Origin: Marinicella rhabdoformis
GTDB taxonomy: Bacteria > Pseudomonadota > Gammaproteobacteria > Xanthomonadales > Marinicellaceae
Reading direction: 5' to 3'
NCBI RefSeq assembly: GCF_009671245.1
Contig: NZ_VTFS01000005.1
Coordinates: 124,001 to 188,000 of the forward strand
DNA length: 64,000 bases
Part shown: positions 19,111 through 28,022 of the stretch, in pieces
How the letters are laid out: every line of letters begins with the position of its first letter
Numbering within the stretch: position 1 is the stretch's first letter
Position numbers and translations under genes: made by a program
The notes under the pieces: model-generated
Seen by the model: only the letters and a program-made list of their open reading frames with translations
Database searches by the model: none
What the model was told of the DNA's origin: nothing

Positions 19111-19587
19111 ATGAAAAAATTGGCCGTTTTATTGGTTTTAGCCATCATGCTATCTGCTTGTCAAAACACCAAGCCCAATGTTGACGAAGCGGTCAGAAAC
19201 CCGTCTGATCAACATGGATCTGTCATTGACGTCAAACCGATGTTGCCTGATGCCGTGTGGTCCTTGGTTGAGCAAGCTGAGCAGTTCAAAGTACAAGCCG
19301 CATTCGAGCAAGCCATTTCAACCCTTCAAAGGGCGCTGAGGATTGCGCCTAATTCTCCTTTAGTACAACAACATTTGGCTGAAATGCATTTGGCCGAAGG
19401 TGATTATCAAGAAGCGATGCAATGGTCTGAAAAAGTGGTAAAACATGGACCGCAATATGGTCAACTGTGTCAGCGGGCCCGGCGAGTCGTGTCTTTATCA
19501 GCTGAAATGTTAGGCTTAGTTGATAAACAAGCGCAAGCACTTGAGTCCATCGCGCTTTGTGTGCAAAAAGCACAACCGAGGTATTGA
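19111..19587 (+). CDS. lpoP: TPR lipoprotein, probable PBP1b activator LpoP
   Basis: 158 residues with a lipoprotein signal peptide (MKKLAVLLVLAIMLSAC, lipidated Cys17), Asp absent at +2, so outer-membrane targeting is expected. After a short linker (18-50) come about two tetratricopeptide repeats (FEQAISTLQRALRIAPNSP, HLAEMHLAEGDYQEAMQWSE). In Pseudomonas aeruginosa and other non-enteric gammaproteobacteria, a TPR lipoprotein (LpoP) encoded in an operon with PBP1b activates that enzyme. Position (45 bases after mrcB), size and domain content here all fit. The stop overlaps the start of the helicase gene (TGATG). The assignment rests on context and domain type, not on a search. Confidence 0.8.
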   Translation: MKKLAVLLVLAIMLSACQNTKPNVDEAVRNPSDQHGSVIDVKPMLPDAVWSLVEQAEQFKVQAAFEQAISTLQRALRIAPNSPLVQQHLAEMHLAEGDYQEAMQWSEKVVKHGPQYGQLCQRARRVVSLSAEMLGLVDKQAQALESIALCVQKAQPRY

Positions 19588-21512
19588 TGGGGTTAACCAT
19601 TGAAAATGTATTGGGGGAAGGCGGTGTTTTCAGTCAAAAACTGCCTCAATTCAAAGCCCGACCACAGCAGCTGGCTTTGGCTGAAGCGATTGCCGATTGC
19701 ATCAGCAATAAAGACATTCTGATAGCTGAAGCGGGTACCGGTACGGGTAAAACCTTTGCTTATTTAATTCCCGCATTACTTTCAGGTAAGAAAACCATAG
19801 TTTCAACGGGAACAAAAACACTTCAAGATCAATTATTCACCAAAGACATACCTAAAATTTTAGAATTGTTGGACATCAAACCCAAAGTCCGTTTACTCAA
19901 AGGCCGAAACAACTATTTATGTCTTGACCGGTATCACAAAGCCAGTTTCCTACCGCTCAGTCGCTACCCAGAAAATAAGGCTTTGTTCAAAACCATTCAA
20001 TCTTGGGAGCACCGAACCCAAAGTGGCGAGATCTCTGAGCTCAGTGATTGGTTAGACAGCAGAAGACAACTGATACCTCACATCACTTCCACTGCTGAAA
20101 ATTGCCTTGGCACTGAATGCAGTTACCATGGAGATTGTTTTGTTTATAAGGCCAGGCGCCGGGCGCAAGAAGCCGATTTATTAGTCATCAATCACCACCT
20201 GCTGTTCGCTGACATGGCCATCAAACAAGGTGGTTTTGGAGAACTTTTACCCGACAGCGATCTGATGGTGTTAGATGAATCACATCAGGTTCCAGAAATT
20301 GCAGGCCGCTTTTTCTCTGAGGCATTTACCTCTCGCCAAATAACTGACTTATTATCGGACTTGGCCACAGAGTCTGGCGACATCACTGGTGGCTTTGCCA
20401 CCATCAGTAAACAACATGAAGCATTAAAGCATGCCACCCAAGATGTGATGCTGTCACTCACACAAGTTCGTGAGTCTAAAGGAGCTATATCGCAGTTATT
20501 TGACATCAAGGCCATCGAAGATGCCTTTGATTTGTGGTTGCATCAACACACACAATTGGTCATGGCTTTGGAACCATTGGTAACTACCAGCCCCGCATTA
20601 CAACAACTTTATACCCGATTGTGTGGGTTGGGAGATTTACTCAACGACGCCATGAATCAGTCAGATCCAGACAGTGTGTATTGGTATGATTTAAGAGAGC
20701 GCTACTTTGCGCTCAACAAGTCACCCATTGATGTCGCCAAACCCTTGAGTCAAATCCGCAGCGGCATGGAAACAGCTTGGGTTTTGACTTCAGCAACACT
20801 CACCGTCAATCAAAAATTTGGTCATTATCAGCACCAAACAGGATTTTCTCCGGCCGAAACCATGGCCCTAGAAAGTCCTTTTGATTATCAAAACCAAGCA
20901 TTGATGTTATTACCCCAACACTTACCCGAACCCAATGACCCCCGCTATAACAATGCCATGTTCAGTTATGTTTTGCCGGTGATAGAAGCCGCCAAGGGCG
21001 GGGTGTTCTTTTTATTCACATCGCACCGTGCTTTGCAAATGGCCGCTCAATTTTTTCAGCACAAAACCCAAAGGCCATTGTTCGTGCAAGGCCAAGGTAA
21101 TCGTAATGAATTATTAGACAATTTTCGTGAAGCTGGAAATGGATTACTGCTTGGGGCTGCCAGTTTTTGGGAAGGCGTTGATGTATCGGGTGCCAGTCTG
21201 AGCTGTGTCATCATTGATAAATTACCCTTTGCTCATCCCAATGACCCAGTGTTAAAGGCTAAGATTGACCACATCAATCAAAACGGGGGCAATGCTTTCG
21301 TTGAACACCAAATCCCTAAGGCCATCATTGCTTTAAAGCAAGGTGTTGGTCGCTTGATTCGTGGCGAAACGGATCGTGGTGTTTTGGTGATTTGCGACAA
21401 ACGCATCAAAACCAAACCTTATGGCAAACAGTTTCTAAAGTCTCTACCCCCTTTTCAAACCACTCATGAGTTAGGTGATGCGATTAATTTTTTTAAACAC
21501 TCAACCGTCTGA
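19587..21512 (+). CDS. yoaA: YoaA/DinG-family iron-sulfur ATP-dependent DNA helicase
   Basis: 641 residues from the ATG at 19587, which overlaps the lpoP stop. An ATG 30 bases upstream is in frame but lies inside lpoP. Superfamily 2, XPD-like: Walker A EAGTGTGKT (48-56), DEAH-box variant DESH in VLDESHQVPE, and a C-terminal helicase half with FLFTSHRALQ, SFWEGVDVSG and QGVGRLIRG. Four cysteines suited to a 4Fe-4S cluster are present (YLCLD, NCLG, ECSYHGDCF). The length matches YoaA rather than the longer DinG. In E. coli YoaA works with the Pol III chi subunit in repair of stalled forks; here the role is inferred from family only. It is convergent with def, one base between stops. Confidence 0.9.
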   Translation: MGLTIENVLGEGGVFSQKLPQFKARPQQLALAEAIADCISNKDILIAEAGTGTGKTFAYLIPALLSGKKTIVSTGTKTLQDQLFTKDIPKILELLDIKPKVRLLKGRNNYLCLDRYHKASFLPLSRYPENKALFKTIQSWEHRTQSGEISELSDWLDSRRQLIPHITSTAENCLGTECSYHGDCFVYKARRRAQEADLLVINHHLLFADMAIKQGGFGELLPDSDLMVLDESHQVPEIAGRFFSEAFTSRQITDLLSDLATESGDITGGFATISKQHEALKHATQDVMLSLTQVRESKGAISQLFDIKAIEDAFDLWLHQHTQLVMALEPLVTTSPALQQLYTRLCGLGDLLNDAMNQSDPDSVYWYDLRERYFALNKSPIDVAKPLSQIRSGMETAWVLTSATLTVNQKFGHYQHQTGFSPAETMALESPFDYQNQALMLLPQHLPEPNDPRYNNAMFSYVLPVIEAAKGGVFFLFTSHRALQMAAQFFQHKTQRPLFVQGQGNRNELLDNFREAGNGLLLGAASFWEGVDVSGASLSCVIIDKLPFAHPNDPVLKAKIDHINQNGGNAFVEHQIPKAIIALKQGVGRLIRGETDRGVLVICDKRIKTKPYGKQFLKSLPPFQTTHELGDAINFFKHSTV

Positions 21513-21513
21513 G

Positions 21514-21999
21514 TTAACCGAGCAGTTTTTTCATTGCCATTTTGCGTTTCAAGGTCGATAAATGATCTAAAAACACGATGCCTTTTAGGTGATCGATTTC
21601 ATGCTGTATACAAACAGCCAACAATCCATCCGCTTCTAATTCATGGTTATTTCCTTTGATGTCTTGGTACCTCAAGCTCACACTGTTGGCCCTTTTGACT
21701 TTGGCGTAAATCCCTGGCACTGATAAACAGCCCTCTTCATAAGTTTGTGTCCCTTCAGAAGCGGTAATTTCTGGGTTAATAAAGACCATTGGCTCATCAC
21801 TGTCTTCAGATATGTCCATCACCACCACTTGCTGATGAACATCAACTTGTGTCGCAGCCAATCCAATGCCAGGTGCAGCATACATGGTTTCCAACATGTC
21901 ATCACACAATTGAGACAACTGGTCATCAAAAGCCGTCACTTGCTTTGCTTTGGTTTTAAGCTTGGTATCTGGGAGAGTCAAAATGTCTAACAAAGCCAT
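21514..21999 (-). CDS. def: Peptide deformylase
   Basis: 161 residues, close to the usual 168. All three family motifs are present: GIGLAATQ (44-51), EEGCLSVPG with metal ligand Cys91, and QHEIDHLKG with His133, catalytic Glu134 and His137. It removes the formyl group from the N-terminal methionine of new proteins. It is divergent from the LysM-dprA-smg-topA-tsaC group, the arrangement commonly seen in gammaproteobacteria. The usual partner fmt would be expected after def on this strand, but here the space is taken by the convergent helicase gene, so fmt lies elsewhere. Confidence 0.97.
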   Translation of the reverse strand: MALLDILTLPDTKLKTKAKQVTAFDDQLSQLCDDMLETMYAAPGIGLAATQVDVHQQVVVMDISEDSDEPMVFINPEITASEGTQTYEEGCLSVPGIYAKVKRANSVSLRYQDIKGNNHELEADGLLAVCIQHEIDHLKGIVFLDHLSTLKRKMAMKKLLG

Positions 22000-22172
22000 G
22001 ATTAATCTTTTTAAAAATAATGAGTGAGATAAATATAAGGGCTATTGGTACATAATTAAATGAAGTTTTTCGCTTTTTTAGTTGAAAAATGTGAGGTTTA
22101 CCAATTTTTTGTTTTATTTTTTGCATAAAATAGCTAAACTAAAGTTTTAGGAAAATCAAGAGTTTGTCGACG

Positions 22173-23378
22173 ATGTTTAAAAAACAACTTATACTTATGG
22201 CGTTAATCATTGGGTCGGTTTTCACTGCTTCTGCTGACGAAGTGGTTTTAGCTGATGCGCATCCAGATACTTATGTGGTTCAAAAGGGAGACACCCTTTG
22301 GGACATCTCTGCTGTGTTTTTGCAGTCGCCTTGGTTATGGCCTGAAATTTGGCATGCCAACCCACAAATTGAAAATCCCCACTTGATTTATCCAGGCGAT
22401 GTCATTAACTTGGTTTATGTAGACGGCCAACCCAAATTAACAGTAGACCGCAGTCATCCGACCGTAAAAATGTCACCACAAACTCGTGTGATTGATCATG
22501 ACCAAGCCATTGAAACGATTCCGCTGGCTGAAATTGAACCCTTTTTGAAAAAATTACGCATTTTAAACAAAGCAGACATCGATTTGGCTGCATATGTTGT
22601 GGCTGCTGAGGAAGACAGAAACGTATCTGTGACAGACCATGCCATTTATGTCAGAAACTTGAAAAATGCGCGCCAAGGTGATCGTTTTGCCGTGGTTCGT
22701 CCGACTGTAATATACCGTGAAGTACCTACAGACTATCCTTGGGAAACCTCTAAATACTCAGAAACTGAGTCTATTGCTTGGAAAAAATCATCTGACTACA
22801 CGACTGACGCTGTAATGAGTCGCTTTTGGAAAAATTATATTGACCGCACCTATTGGGAAAGTGTCGTTACATTAGGTTACGAAGTGGCAGAAATTGGTGT
22901 GGCAGAAGTGACCCGTGTTGGTACAAGTGACATCACCACCATGGAACTGGTTAACACCACTCAAGAAGTCAGCACAGGTGATTTAGTTTTGCCTTTAGAT
23001 GATTTCAATTTTGACCCTTATTTCATGCCAAAAGCCGCAACAAACAACTCTGAAAACATCCGTGTTGTGGCATTAAACAATGCCTTATTTGGATCGGGTA
23101 AAAGACAAGTTGTTGCCATCAGCCGTGGTGCACAACAAGATGTAAAAGTCGGTGATGTATTCGCTGTTTACCGTCCAGAAAAAGTCATTCGCGATGAAGT
23201 GATGCACCCTAAAAATGATTTAAAAACTTTATTTAAACCATCGAAGGCCAATGTCACATTGCCTGCTGAGTTGGTTGGTCATGTGATGATTTTCAAAGCC
23301 TTTGATAACATCAGTTATGCCATCATCACAGAAGGTAATCGCCCTGTGAAACTGTTCGATTACGTGAGACTTCCTTAA
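22173..23378 (+). CDS. Exported LysM-domain protein
   Basis: About 401 residues from the ATG at 22173; a TTG at 22164 is also in frame. AAGAG sits 10 bases before the ATG. A signal peptide (LILMALIIGSVFTASA) is followed by one LysM module (about residues 29-78: YVVQKGDTLWDISAVFLQSP, then NPHLIYPGDVINL), which binds peptidoglycan glycan strands. The remaining 300 residues hold repeated beta-hairpin units of the type GDRFAVVRP, TGDLVLPLDD and VGDVFAVYRP, probably a repeated small barrel. The gene usually sits directly upstream of dprA in gammaproteobacteria, as here (6 bases). The role is presumably envelope-related; no biochemical function is known to me. Confidence 0.9.
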   Translation: MFKKQLILMALIIGSVFTASADEVVLADAHPDTYVVQKGDTLWDISAVFLQSPWLWPEIWHANPQIENPHLIYPGDVINLVYVDGQPKLTVDRSHPTVKMSPQTRVIDHDQAIETIPLAEIEPFLKKLRILNKADIDLAAYVVAAEEDRNVSVTDHAIYVRNLKNARQGDRFAVVRPTVIYREVPTDYPWETSKYSETESIAWKKSSDYTTDAVMSRFWKNYIDRTYWESVVTLGYEVAEIGVAEVTRVGTSDITTMELVNTTQEVSTGDLVLPLDDFNFDPYFMPKAATNNSENIRVVALNNALFGSGKRQVVAISRGAQQDVKVGDVFAVYRPEKVIRDEVMHPKNDLKTLFKPSKANVTLPAELVGHVMIFKAFDNISYAIITEGNRPVKLFDYVRLP

Positions 23379-23384
23379 AACTGA

Positions 23385-24518
23385 GTGAATGAATCTGAAA
23401 TCCAAGCCTGGTTGCACCTATTACACGCACCAGGCTTGGGAATTAAAAAAGCCACCAACTTACTTCAAGAGTTTGGCGATGCAAAAACAGCAATAAAACA
23501 AAAAACATTTCCAAAAACATGTCAGATTCCCACGTCGGCTGTTCGCTATTTACAAAATGCCAGTGCTGATGACATCCAAGCAGAGCTGTCTTGGTTAGAA
23601 AAACCACACAATCACATCCTACCGCTCAATGACCCGCTTTATCCCCCACAGCTAAGACAGATTGATGAACCTCCGTTGCTGTTGTTCGTCAAAGGCCAAC
23701 CAGAGGTATTGCTTTTACCTCAACTGGCAGTGGTCGGCTCCAGAAATGCCACCCAAGGAGGGTTAAATAACACCCAAGCCTTTTGCCAAGATTTATCACA
23801 AAAAGGGTTTGTTATAACCAGTGGTCTGGCTGCTGGCATTGATGCCACGGCGCACCAAGCTGCCTTAGATGCACAAGGTCAAACCATTGCCGTAATGGGC
23901 ACTGGCATCAATCAAATTTATCCAAAATCCAATCAAAATTTGGCCAAAGCCATCGTTCAAGCTGGTGCAGTGGTTTCTGAACTGCCTTTTAACACACCAC
24001 CTCACGCACACAATTTTCCCCGCAGAAACAGGATAATCGCAGGCCTGTCCTTGGGAACTCTGGTGGTGGAAGCGGCAATAAAAAGCGGTACATTAATCAC
24101 AGCAAGACTGTCTATGGAGCAAAACCGCCCCGTCATGGCGATACCCGGATCCATTCACAATCCACACAGCAAAGGCTGCCATGCTTTGATTAAACAAGGT
24201 GCCAAATTAGTCGAATCAGCACAGGACATCGCCGAAGAACTGACGACCAATGTGACCATGTTAAGTGAACAAATTCGCGAGCAATTACAGCAACAACCCA
24301 ACGAAAACCTTGAAAAAAAAGCAGCAGACCCCATCTGCGCATTGCCAGAAAGTCAGCAGTTAGTATTACAAACCATGGGGTATGACCCCATCAGTTTTGA
24401 TGATTTGGCAGCAGCCACAGACATGAGTGTCGCTGCACTGAATTCCGACTTGATGTTACTGGAATTATCAGATTGGATAACAAAATCTGCCGGTTCTCAG
24501 TATCAACGCGTGAAATAA
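23385..24518 (+). CDS. dprA: DNA-processing protein DprA (Smf)
   Basis: 377 residues from a GTG. An N-terminal helical SAM-like region (LHAPGLGIKKATNLLQEFG) is followed by the Rossmann-fold DNA/RecA-binding domain (about 105-290: VVGSRNATQGG, SGLAAGIDATAHQAAL, VMGTGINQIYP, RRNRIIAGLS, SGTLITAR). A C-terminal winged-helix DML1-like segment ends the protein (about 320-377). It protects incoming single-stranded DNA and loads RecA during natural transformation. PilT and PilU encoded at 43.7-45.9 kb fit a transformation-capable cell, though this is only circumstantial. It follows the LysM gene with 6 bases between. Confidence 0.95.
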   Translation: MNESEIQAWLHLLHAPGLGIKKATNLLQEFGDAKTAIKQKTFPKTCQIPTSAVRYLQNASADDIQAELSWLEKPHNHILPLNDPLYPPQLRQIDEPPLLLFVKGQPEVLLLPQLAVVGSRNATQGGLNNTQAFCQDLSQKGFVITSGLAAGIDATAHQAALDAQGQTIAVMGTGINQIYPKSNQNLAKAIVQAGAVVSELPFNTPPHAHNFPRRNRIIAGLSLGTLVVEAAIKSGTLITARLSMEQNRPVMAIPGSIHNPHSKGCHALIKQGAKLVESAQDIAEELTTNVTMLSEQIREQLQQQPNENLEKKAADPICALPESQQLVLQTMGYDPISFDDLAAATDMSVAALNSDLMLLELSDWITKSAGSQYQRVK

Positions 24519-24546
24519 ACACCCACTTAACCTTATAATCAAGCCC

Positions 24547-25023
24547 ATGAATGAAAACATCATCGATGTTCTGGTGTATTTGTTTGAAAATTACATGTCT
24601 GAACATGTGAATTTAAAAGAACAAAACACATTGAACCACATATACCATGGCTTAGAAGAAGCCGGTTTCGCCAAACCAACCATTGACGAAGCTTTTGACT
24701 GGCTGACTGCTTTAGGTGAAAACCAAGCGCAACTAAAGCCACAAAGCAATGATGCCATTCGAATTTACCAAGGATTAGAAAGCGAAAAATTAGATGATGA
24801 ATGCATAGATTTCATCACTTATTTAGAGGGCTCAGGCATTTTAACCCCTCATACCAGAGAATTACTTATCAATAGTTTGCTGCATCTAAATGCTGACAAT
24901 ATTGATGTCGATGATTTACAATGGCTCGCTTTGATTATTTTATTTACTCAACCAGAGCAGGAACAAGCCTTTGCATCTATGGAAAGTTTGATGTTTGATC
25001 CGCCGGTTGATCATGAACATTAA
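24547..25023 (+). CDS. smg: Smg family protein (DUF494)
   Basis: 158 residues, acidic and helical, standard length for Smg. It opens with MNENIIDVLVYLFENYM and carries LNHIYHGLEEAGF, ALGENQAQ and LDWLALIILF-type 'DLQWLALIILFTQPEQEQA' near the end, all family hallmarks. Its position between dprA and topA is conserved across many gammaproteobacteria. The molecular function is not established. topA starts 3 bases after its stop, so the two are co-translated. Confidence 0.93.
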   Translation: MNENIIDVLVYLFENYMSEHVNLKEQNTLNHIYHGLEEAGFAKPTIDEAFDWLTALGENQAQLKPQSNDAIRIYQGLESEKLDDECIDFITYLEGSGILTPHTRELLINSLLHLNADNIDVDDLQWLALIILFTQPEQEQAFASMESLMFDPPVDHEH

Positions 25024-25026
25024 AAC

Positions 25027-27450
25027 ATGGCTGAAAACTTACTCATTGTAGAATCACCTGCGAAAGCAAAAACCATTGAAAAATACCTGGGCAAAGGCTT
25101 TAAGGTCTTGGCTTCTTATGGTCACGTCCGTGACTTATTAGCCAAAACAGGTGCAGTCGATCCTGACAATGACTTTGATTTGAAATATGTTGACGTCGAA
25201 AGAAATAAAAAACACATAGACGCGATTGTCAAAGAGGCCAAAAAAGCACACACCATCTACCTCGCAACCGATTTGGACAGAGAGGGAGAAGCCATTTCAT
25301 GGCATGTGGTAGAAATACTCAAGAATAGAAAGTTACTCAAAGACAAACAAGTTCTGCGGGTTGTTTTCAGTGAAATCACCCCATCAGCCATCAAAGATGC
25401 CGTTGCCAATCCACGAGAAATCTCTACAGAAATGGTTGATGCACAACAAGCACGACGTGCGTTAGACTATTTGGTTGGTTTTAACTTGTCTCCCTTATTG
25501 TGGAAAAAGGTCAGACGTGGGCTGTCAGCCGGTAGGGTACAATCACCTGCATTGCGTTTGATTTGTGAACGTGAAGATGAAATCAATGCCTTTATTAAAG
25601 AAGAATACTGGACCATTCATGGCAAACTGTCTAAAGGCAACGAGGGTTTTGATTCAACGCTGAATATTTTAGAAGGCAAAAAACTCAAAAAATTTGACAT
25701 CAATAATGGTCCTCAAGCAGAAGACATTTTGGCATCATTGCGTCAGCAAGCAGGCCAACAACTAACGGTCACAGAATTAACACAAAAACAAAGAAAACGT
25801 CGCCCAGCTCCGCCTTTCATTACATCCACATTACAACAAGAGGCCGCCCGAAAATTAGGTTATTCCGCCAGAAAAACCATGCAAGTAGCACAGCAGTTGT
25901 ATGAAGGCATCACAGTTAATGGTCAAAGCCAAGGTCTGATCACCTACATGCGTACGGACTCCTTGAATTTGGCCAATGATGCGATTGCAGAATTGCGCAG
26001 TGTCATCAGCAAAAAATATGGTGCAGATCAAGTACCTGCTGAACCCAATTTTTATAAAAGCAAATCTAAAAATGCCCAGGAGGCACATGAAGCGATTCGT
26101 GCTGTATCCAGTGCATTGATTCCTTCTCAGATTAAGTCATCAATGAACAACGACCAATACCGCTTGTATGATTTAATTTGGAAGCGCACCATGGCCAGCC
26201 AAATGATCAATGCCACCATCGGCACGGTTTCGGCTGACTTTACTTTTGGTGGTGATCACAATTTACGTGCCTCAGGTTCAACCATTCTAGAAAAAGGCTT
26301 TCTGGCGGTTTATGAAGAAGGCATTGATGATGCAAAAGTCGACAGCAACAAAGAAAAACACCTACCGAATTTAAAGAAAGGTGATGTGGTAGATGTCAAA
26401 GAAATACTCGGCACCCAACACTTTACTGAGCCTCCACCGCGATACTCTGAAGCCTCATTGGTTAAAGCGCTGGAAGAATTCGGCATTGGCAGGCCATCTA
26501 CCTATGCCAGCATCATCTCTACATTATTGAACCGAGATTATGTGGAGCTGGATAAAAAACGATTCATTCCAACAGATGTGGGTCGCGTAGTGGCACGCTT
26601 TTTAAGCAAACATTTCACCCAATATGTGGACTACGAGTTTACAGCACGGTTAGAAGATGATTTAGACGCCGTATCTCGTGGAGAGAAACAGTGGAAACCT
26701 TTGATGGAGGATTTCTGGCGACCTTTTATCGCTTTGATTGAAGACAAAGAAGAGTCAGTTTCACGTGAAGAGGCACAAGACAAACGTGAATTAGGCACCG
26801 ATCCTAAATCAGGTAAACCACTGTCTGTTCGCATTGGAAAGTACGGTACGTTCGCACAAATCGGCACCCGAGAAGACGAAGACAAACCTCGCTTTGCAGG
26901 CTTATTACCAGGTCAAAAACTAGAAACCATTACTTTTGATGAAGCGATGGCCTTGTTTGACTTGCCGCGCCATTTAGGTGAAACACCTGAAGGCGAAAAA
27001 GTTTCTGCCAACATTGGTCGTTTTGGACCTTATGTACGCTATGACAATAAATTTGTCAGCATAAAAGACGGTGACCCATACAGCATCACTTTGGAAGAAG
27101 CTTTGGTTATTGTGCAAGAAAAGAAAATTGCAGACGCCAATAAGATCATCCAAACCTTTGATGATGGTATTCAAGTTTTGAATGGACGCTGGGGACCCTA
27201 TGTCACAGATGGCAATAAAAACGGCAAAATCGCCAAAGACCAAGACCCAAAAGCCTTAACCCATGAAGAATGCATTGAAATCTTAGCAGCAGCACCAGAA
27301 AAGAAAAAACGCACAAAGAAAAAAGCCAAAAAGAAAGTGGCTAAAAAAACCACCAAGAAAAAGGTGACTAAGAAAAAGACCACTAAAAAGAAAACAACGA
27401 AGAAAAAGGCCAGTAAGAAAAAAGCGTCAAAAAAAACAACTAAAAAATAA
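25027..27450 (+). CDS. topA: DNA topoisomerase I (type IA) with poly-lysine tail
   Basis: 807 residues. The TOPRIM domain (about 1-115) carries Glu9 in LIVESPAKAKTIEKYLG and the metal-binding TDLDREGEAI (81-90). The active-site Tyr307 lies in GLITYMRTDS, and LSAGRVQSPALRL is at 166-178. After about residue 590 come C-terminal repeats of the Topo-C type (KYGTFAQIG, GRFGPYVRYDNKFVSIKDG, GRWGPYVTDGNKNGKI). Unlike E. coli TopA there are no four-cysteine zinc fingers. The last 50 residues are almost only Lys, Thr, Ala and Ser, a basic DNA-binding tail. It relaxes negative supercoils. It is part of the dprA-smg-topA-tsaC run. Confidence 0.96.
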   Translation: MAENLLIVESPAKAKTIEKYLGKGFKVLASYGHVRDLLAKTGAVDPDNDFDLKYVDVERNKKHIDAIVKEAKKAHTIYLATDLDREGEAISWHVVEILKNRKLLKDKQVLRVVFSEITPSAIKDAVANPREISTEMVDAQQARRALDYLVGFNLSPLLWKKVRRGLSAGRVQSPALRLICEREDEINAFIKEEYWTIHGKLSKGNEGFDSTLNILEGKKLKKFDINNGPQAEDILASLRQQAGQQLTVTELTQKQRKRRPAPPFITSTLQQEAARKLGYSARKTMQVAQQLYEGITVNGQSQGLITYMRTDSLNLANDAIAELRSVISKKYGADQVPAEPNFYKSKSKNAQEAHEAIRAVSSALIPSQIKSSMNNDQYRLYDLIWKRTMASQMINATIGTVSADFTFGGDHNLRASGSTILEKGFLAVYEEGIDDAKVDSNKEKHLPNLKKGDVVDVKEILGTQHFTEPPPRYSEASLVKALEEFGIGRPSTYASIISTLLNRDYVELDKKRFIPTDVGRVVARFLSKHFTQYVDYEFTARLEDDLDAVSRGEKQWKPLMEDFWRPFIALIEDKEESVSREEAQDKRELGTDPKSGKPLSVRIGKYGTFAQIGTREDEDKPRFAGLLPGQKLETITFDEAMALFDLPRHLGETPEGEKVSANIGRFGPYVRYDNKFVSIKDGDPYSITLEEALVIVQEKKIADANKIIQTFDDGIQVLNGRWGPYVTDGNKNGKIAKDQDPKALTHEECIEILAAAPEKKKRTKKKAKKKVAKKTTKKKVTKKKTTKKKTTKKKASKKKASKKTTKK

Positions 27451-27464
27451 CATCGGACGCTGAC

Positions 27465-28022
27465 ATGATGCCCACCGAAAAAGAAATGAAACATGCCATT
27501 CAAACCATCCAAACGGGTGGTTTGTTGGTTTACCCTACAGAGGCCGTTTTTGGTCTGGGTTGCGACTACAGAAACCAAGCAGCAGTTAGCCGGCTGTTAA
27601 CACTGAAACAACGCGATGTCAGTAAAGGCTTGATCTTAATTGCATCACATGTTCAGCAAATATTGCCATTGATACAGCTCAAAGATCAGAATCATTTGGC
27701 ACGAGCCATCAAAACTTGGCCTGGCCACAACACGTGGGTTTTTCAAGCTTCACAATCTGTGCCTGATTGGATTTCAGGTCAACATGACAGCGTCGCAGTT
27801 CGTGTTTCTACTCACCCCACAATAAAATACTTATGCGATGCCTTAGGCCATGCAATTGTATCAACCAGTGCCAACATCAGTGGACATCCTACAGCCACCA
27901 ACATTGAACAAGCACAATCGCAATTCGGTGATTCAATTGACTGTTTTTTAGACGCACCTTTGGGACAAGCCAGTCAACCCAGTACGATCAGAAAAGCCGA
28001 TACTGGTGAGGTTTTGCGATGA
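27465..28022 (+). CDS. tsaC: Threonylcarbamoyl-AMP synthase (Sua5/YrdC family)
   Basis: 185 residues, YrdC-domain only, so TsaC rather than the longer Sua5. Signatures are GGLLVYPTEAVFGLGCD, the KxR-type LKQRDVSKGLILIA, and the S-T-S-A-N nucleotide-site segment in HAIVSTSANISGHP. It makes threonylcarbamoyl-AMP from threonine, bicarbonate and ATP for the t6A modification of ANN-decoding tRNAs. Two adjacent ATGs (27465 and 27468) could start it. The stop overlaps the start of waaA as ATGA, so the two are translationally coupled. Confidence 0.95.
   Translation: MMPTEKEMKHAIQTIQTGGLLVYPTEAVFGLGCDYRNQAAVSRLLTLKQRDVSKGLILIASHVQQILPLIQLKDQNHLARAIKTWPGHNTWVFQASQSVPDWISGQHDSVAVRVSTHPTIKYLCDALGHAIVSTSANISGHPTATNIEQAQSQFGDSIDCFLDAPLGQASQPSTIRKADTGEVLR

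Noticed and set aside
22100-22140. Promoter for the LysM-dprA-topA group
   Set aside because: TAAAAT and TTGTTT sequences occur, but the spacing (about 11 bases) does not suit a sigma-70 promoter; the region is simply AT-rich.
27198-27578. Antisense open frame with a hydrophobic Phe/Leu/Val product over the topA tail
   Set aside because: The Phe-rich sequence is simply the complement of the lysine codons of the topA tail.
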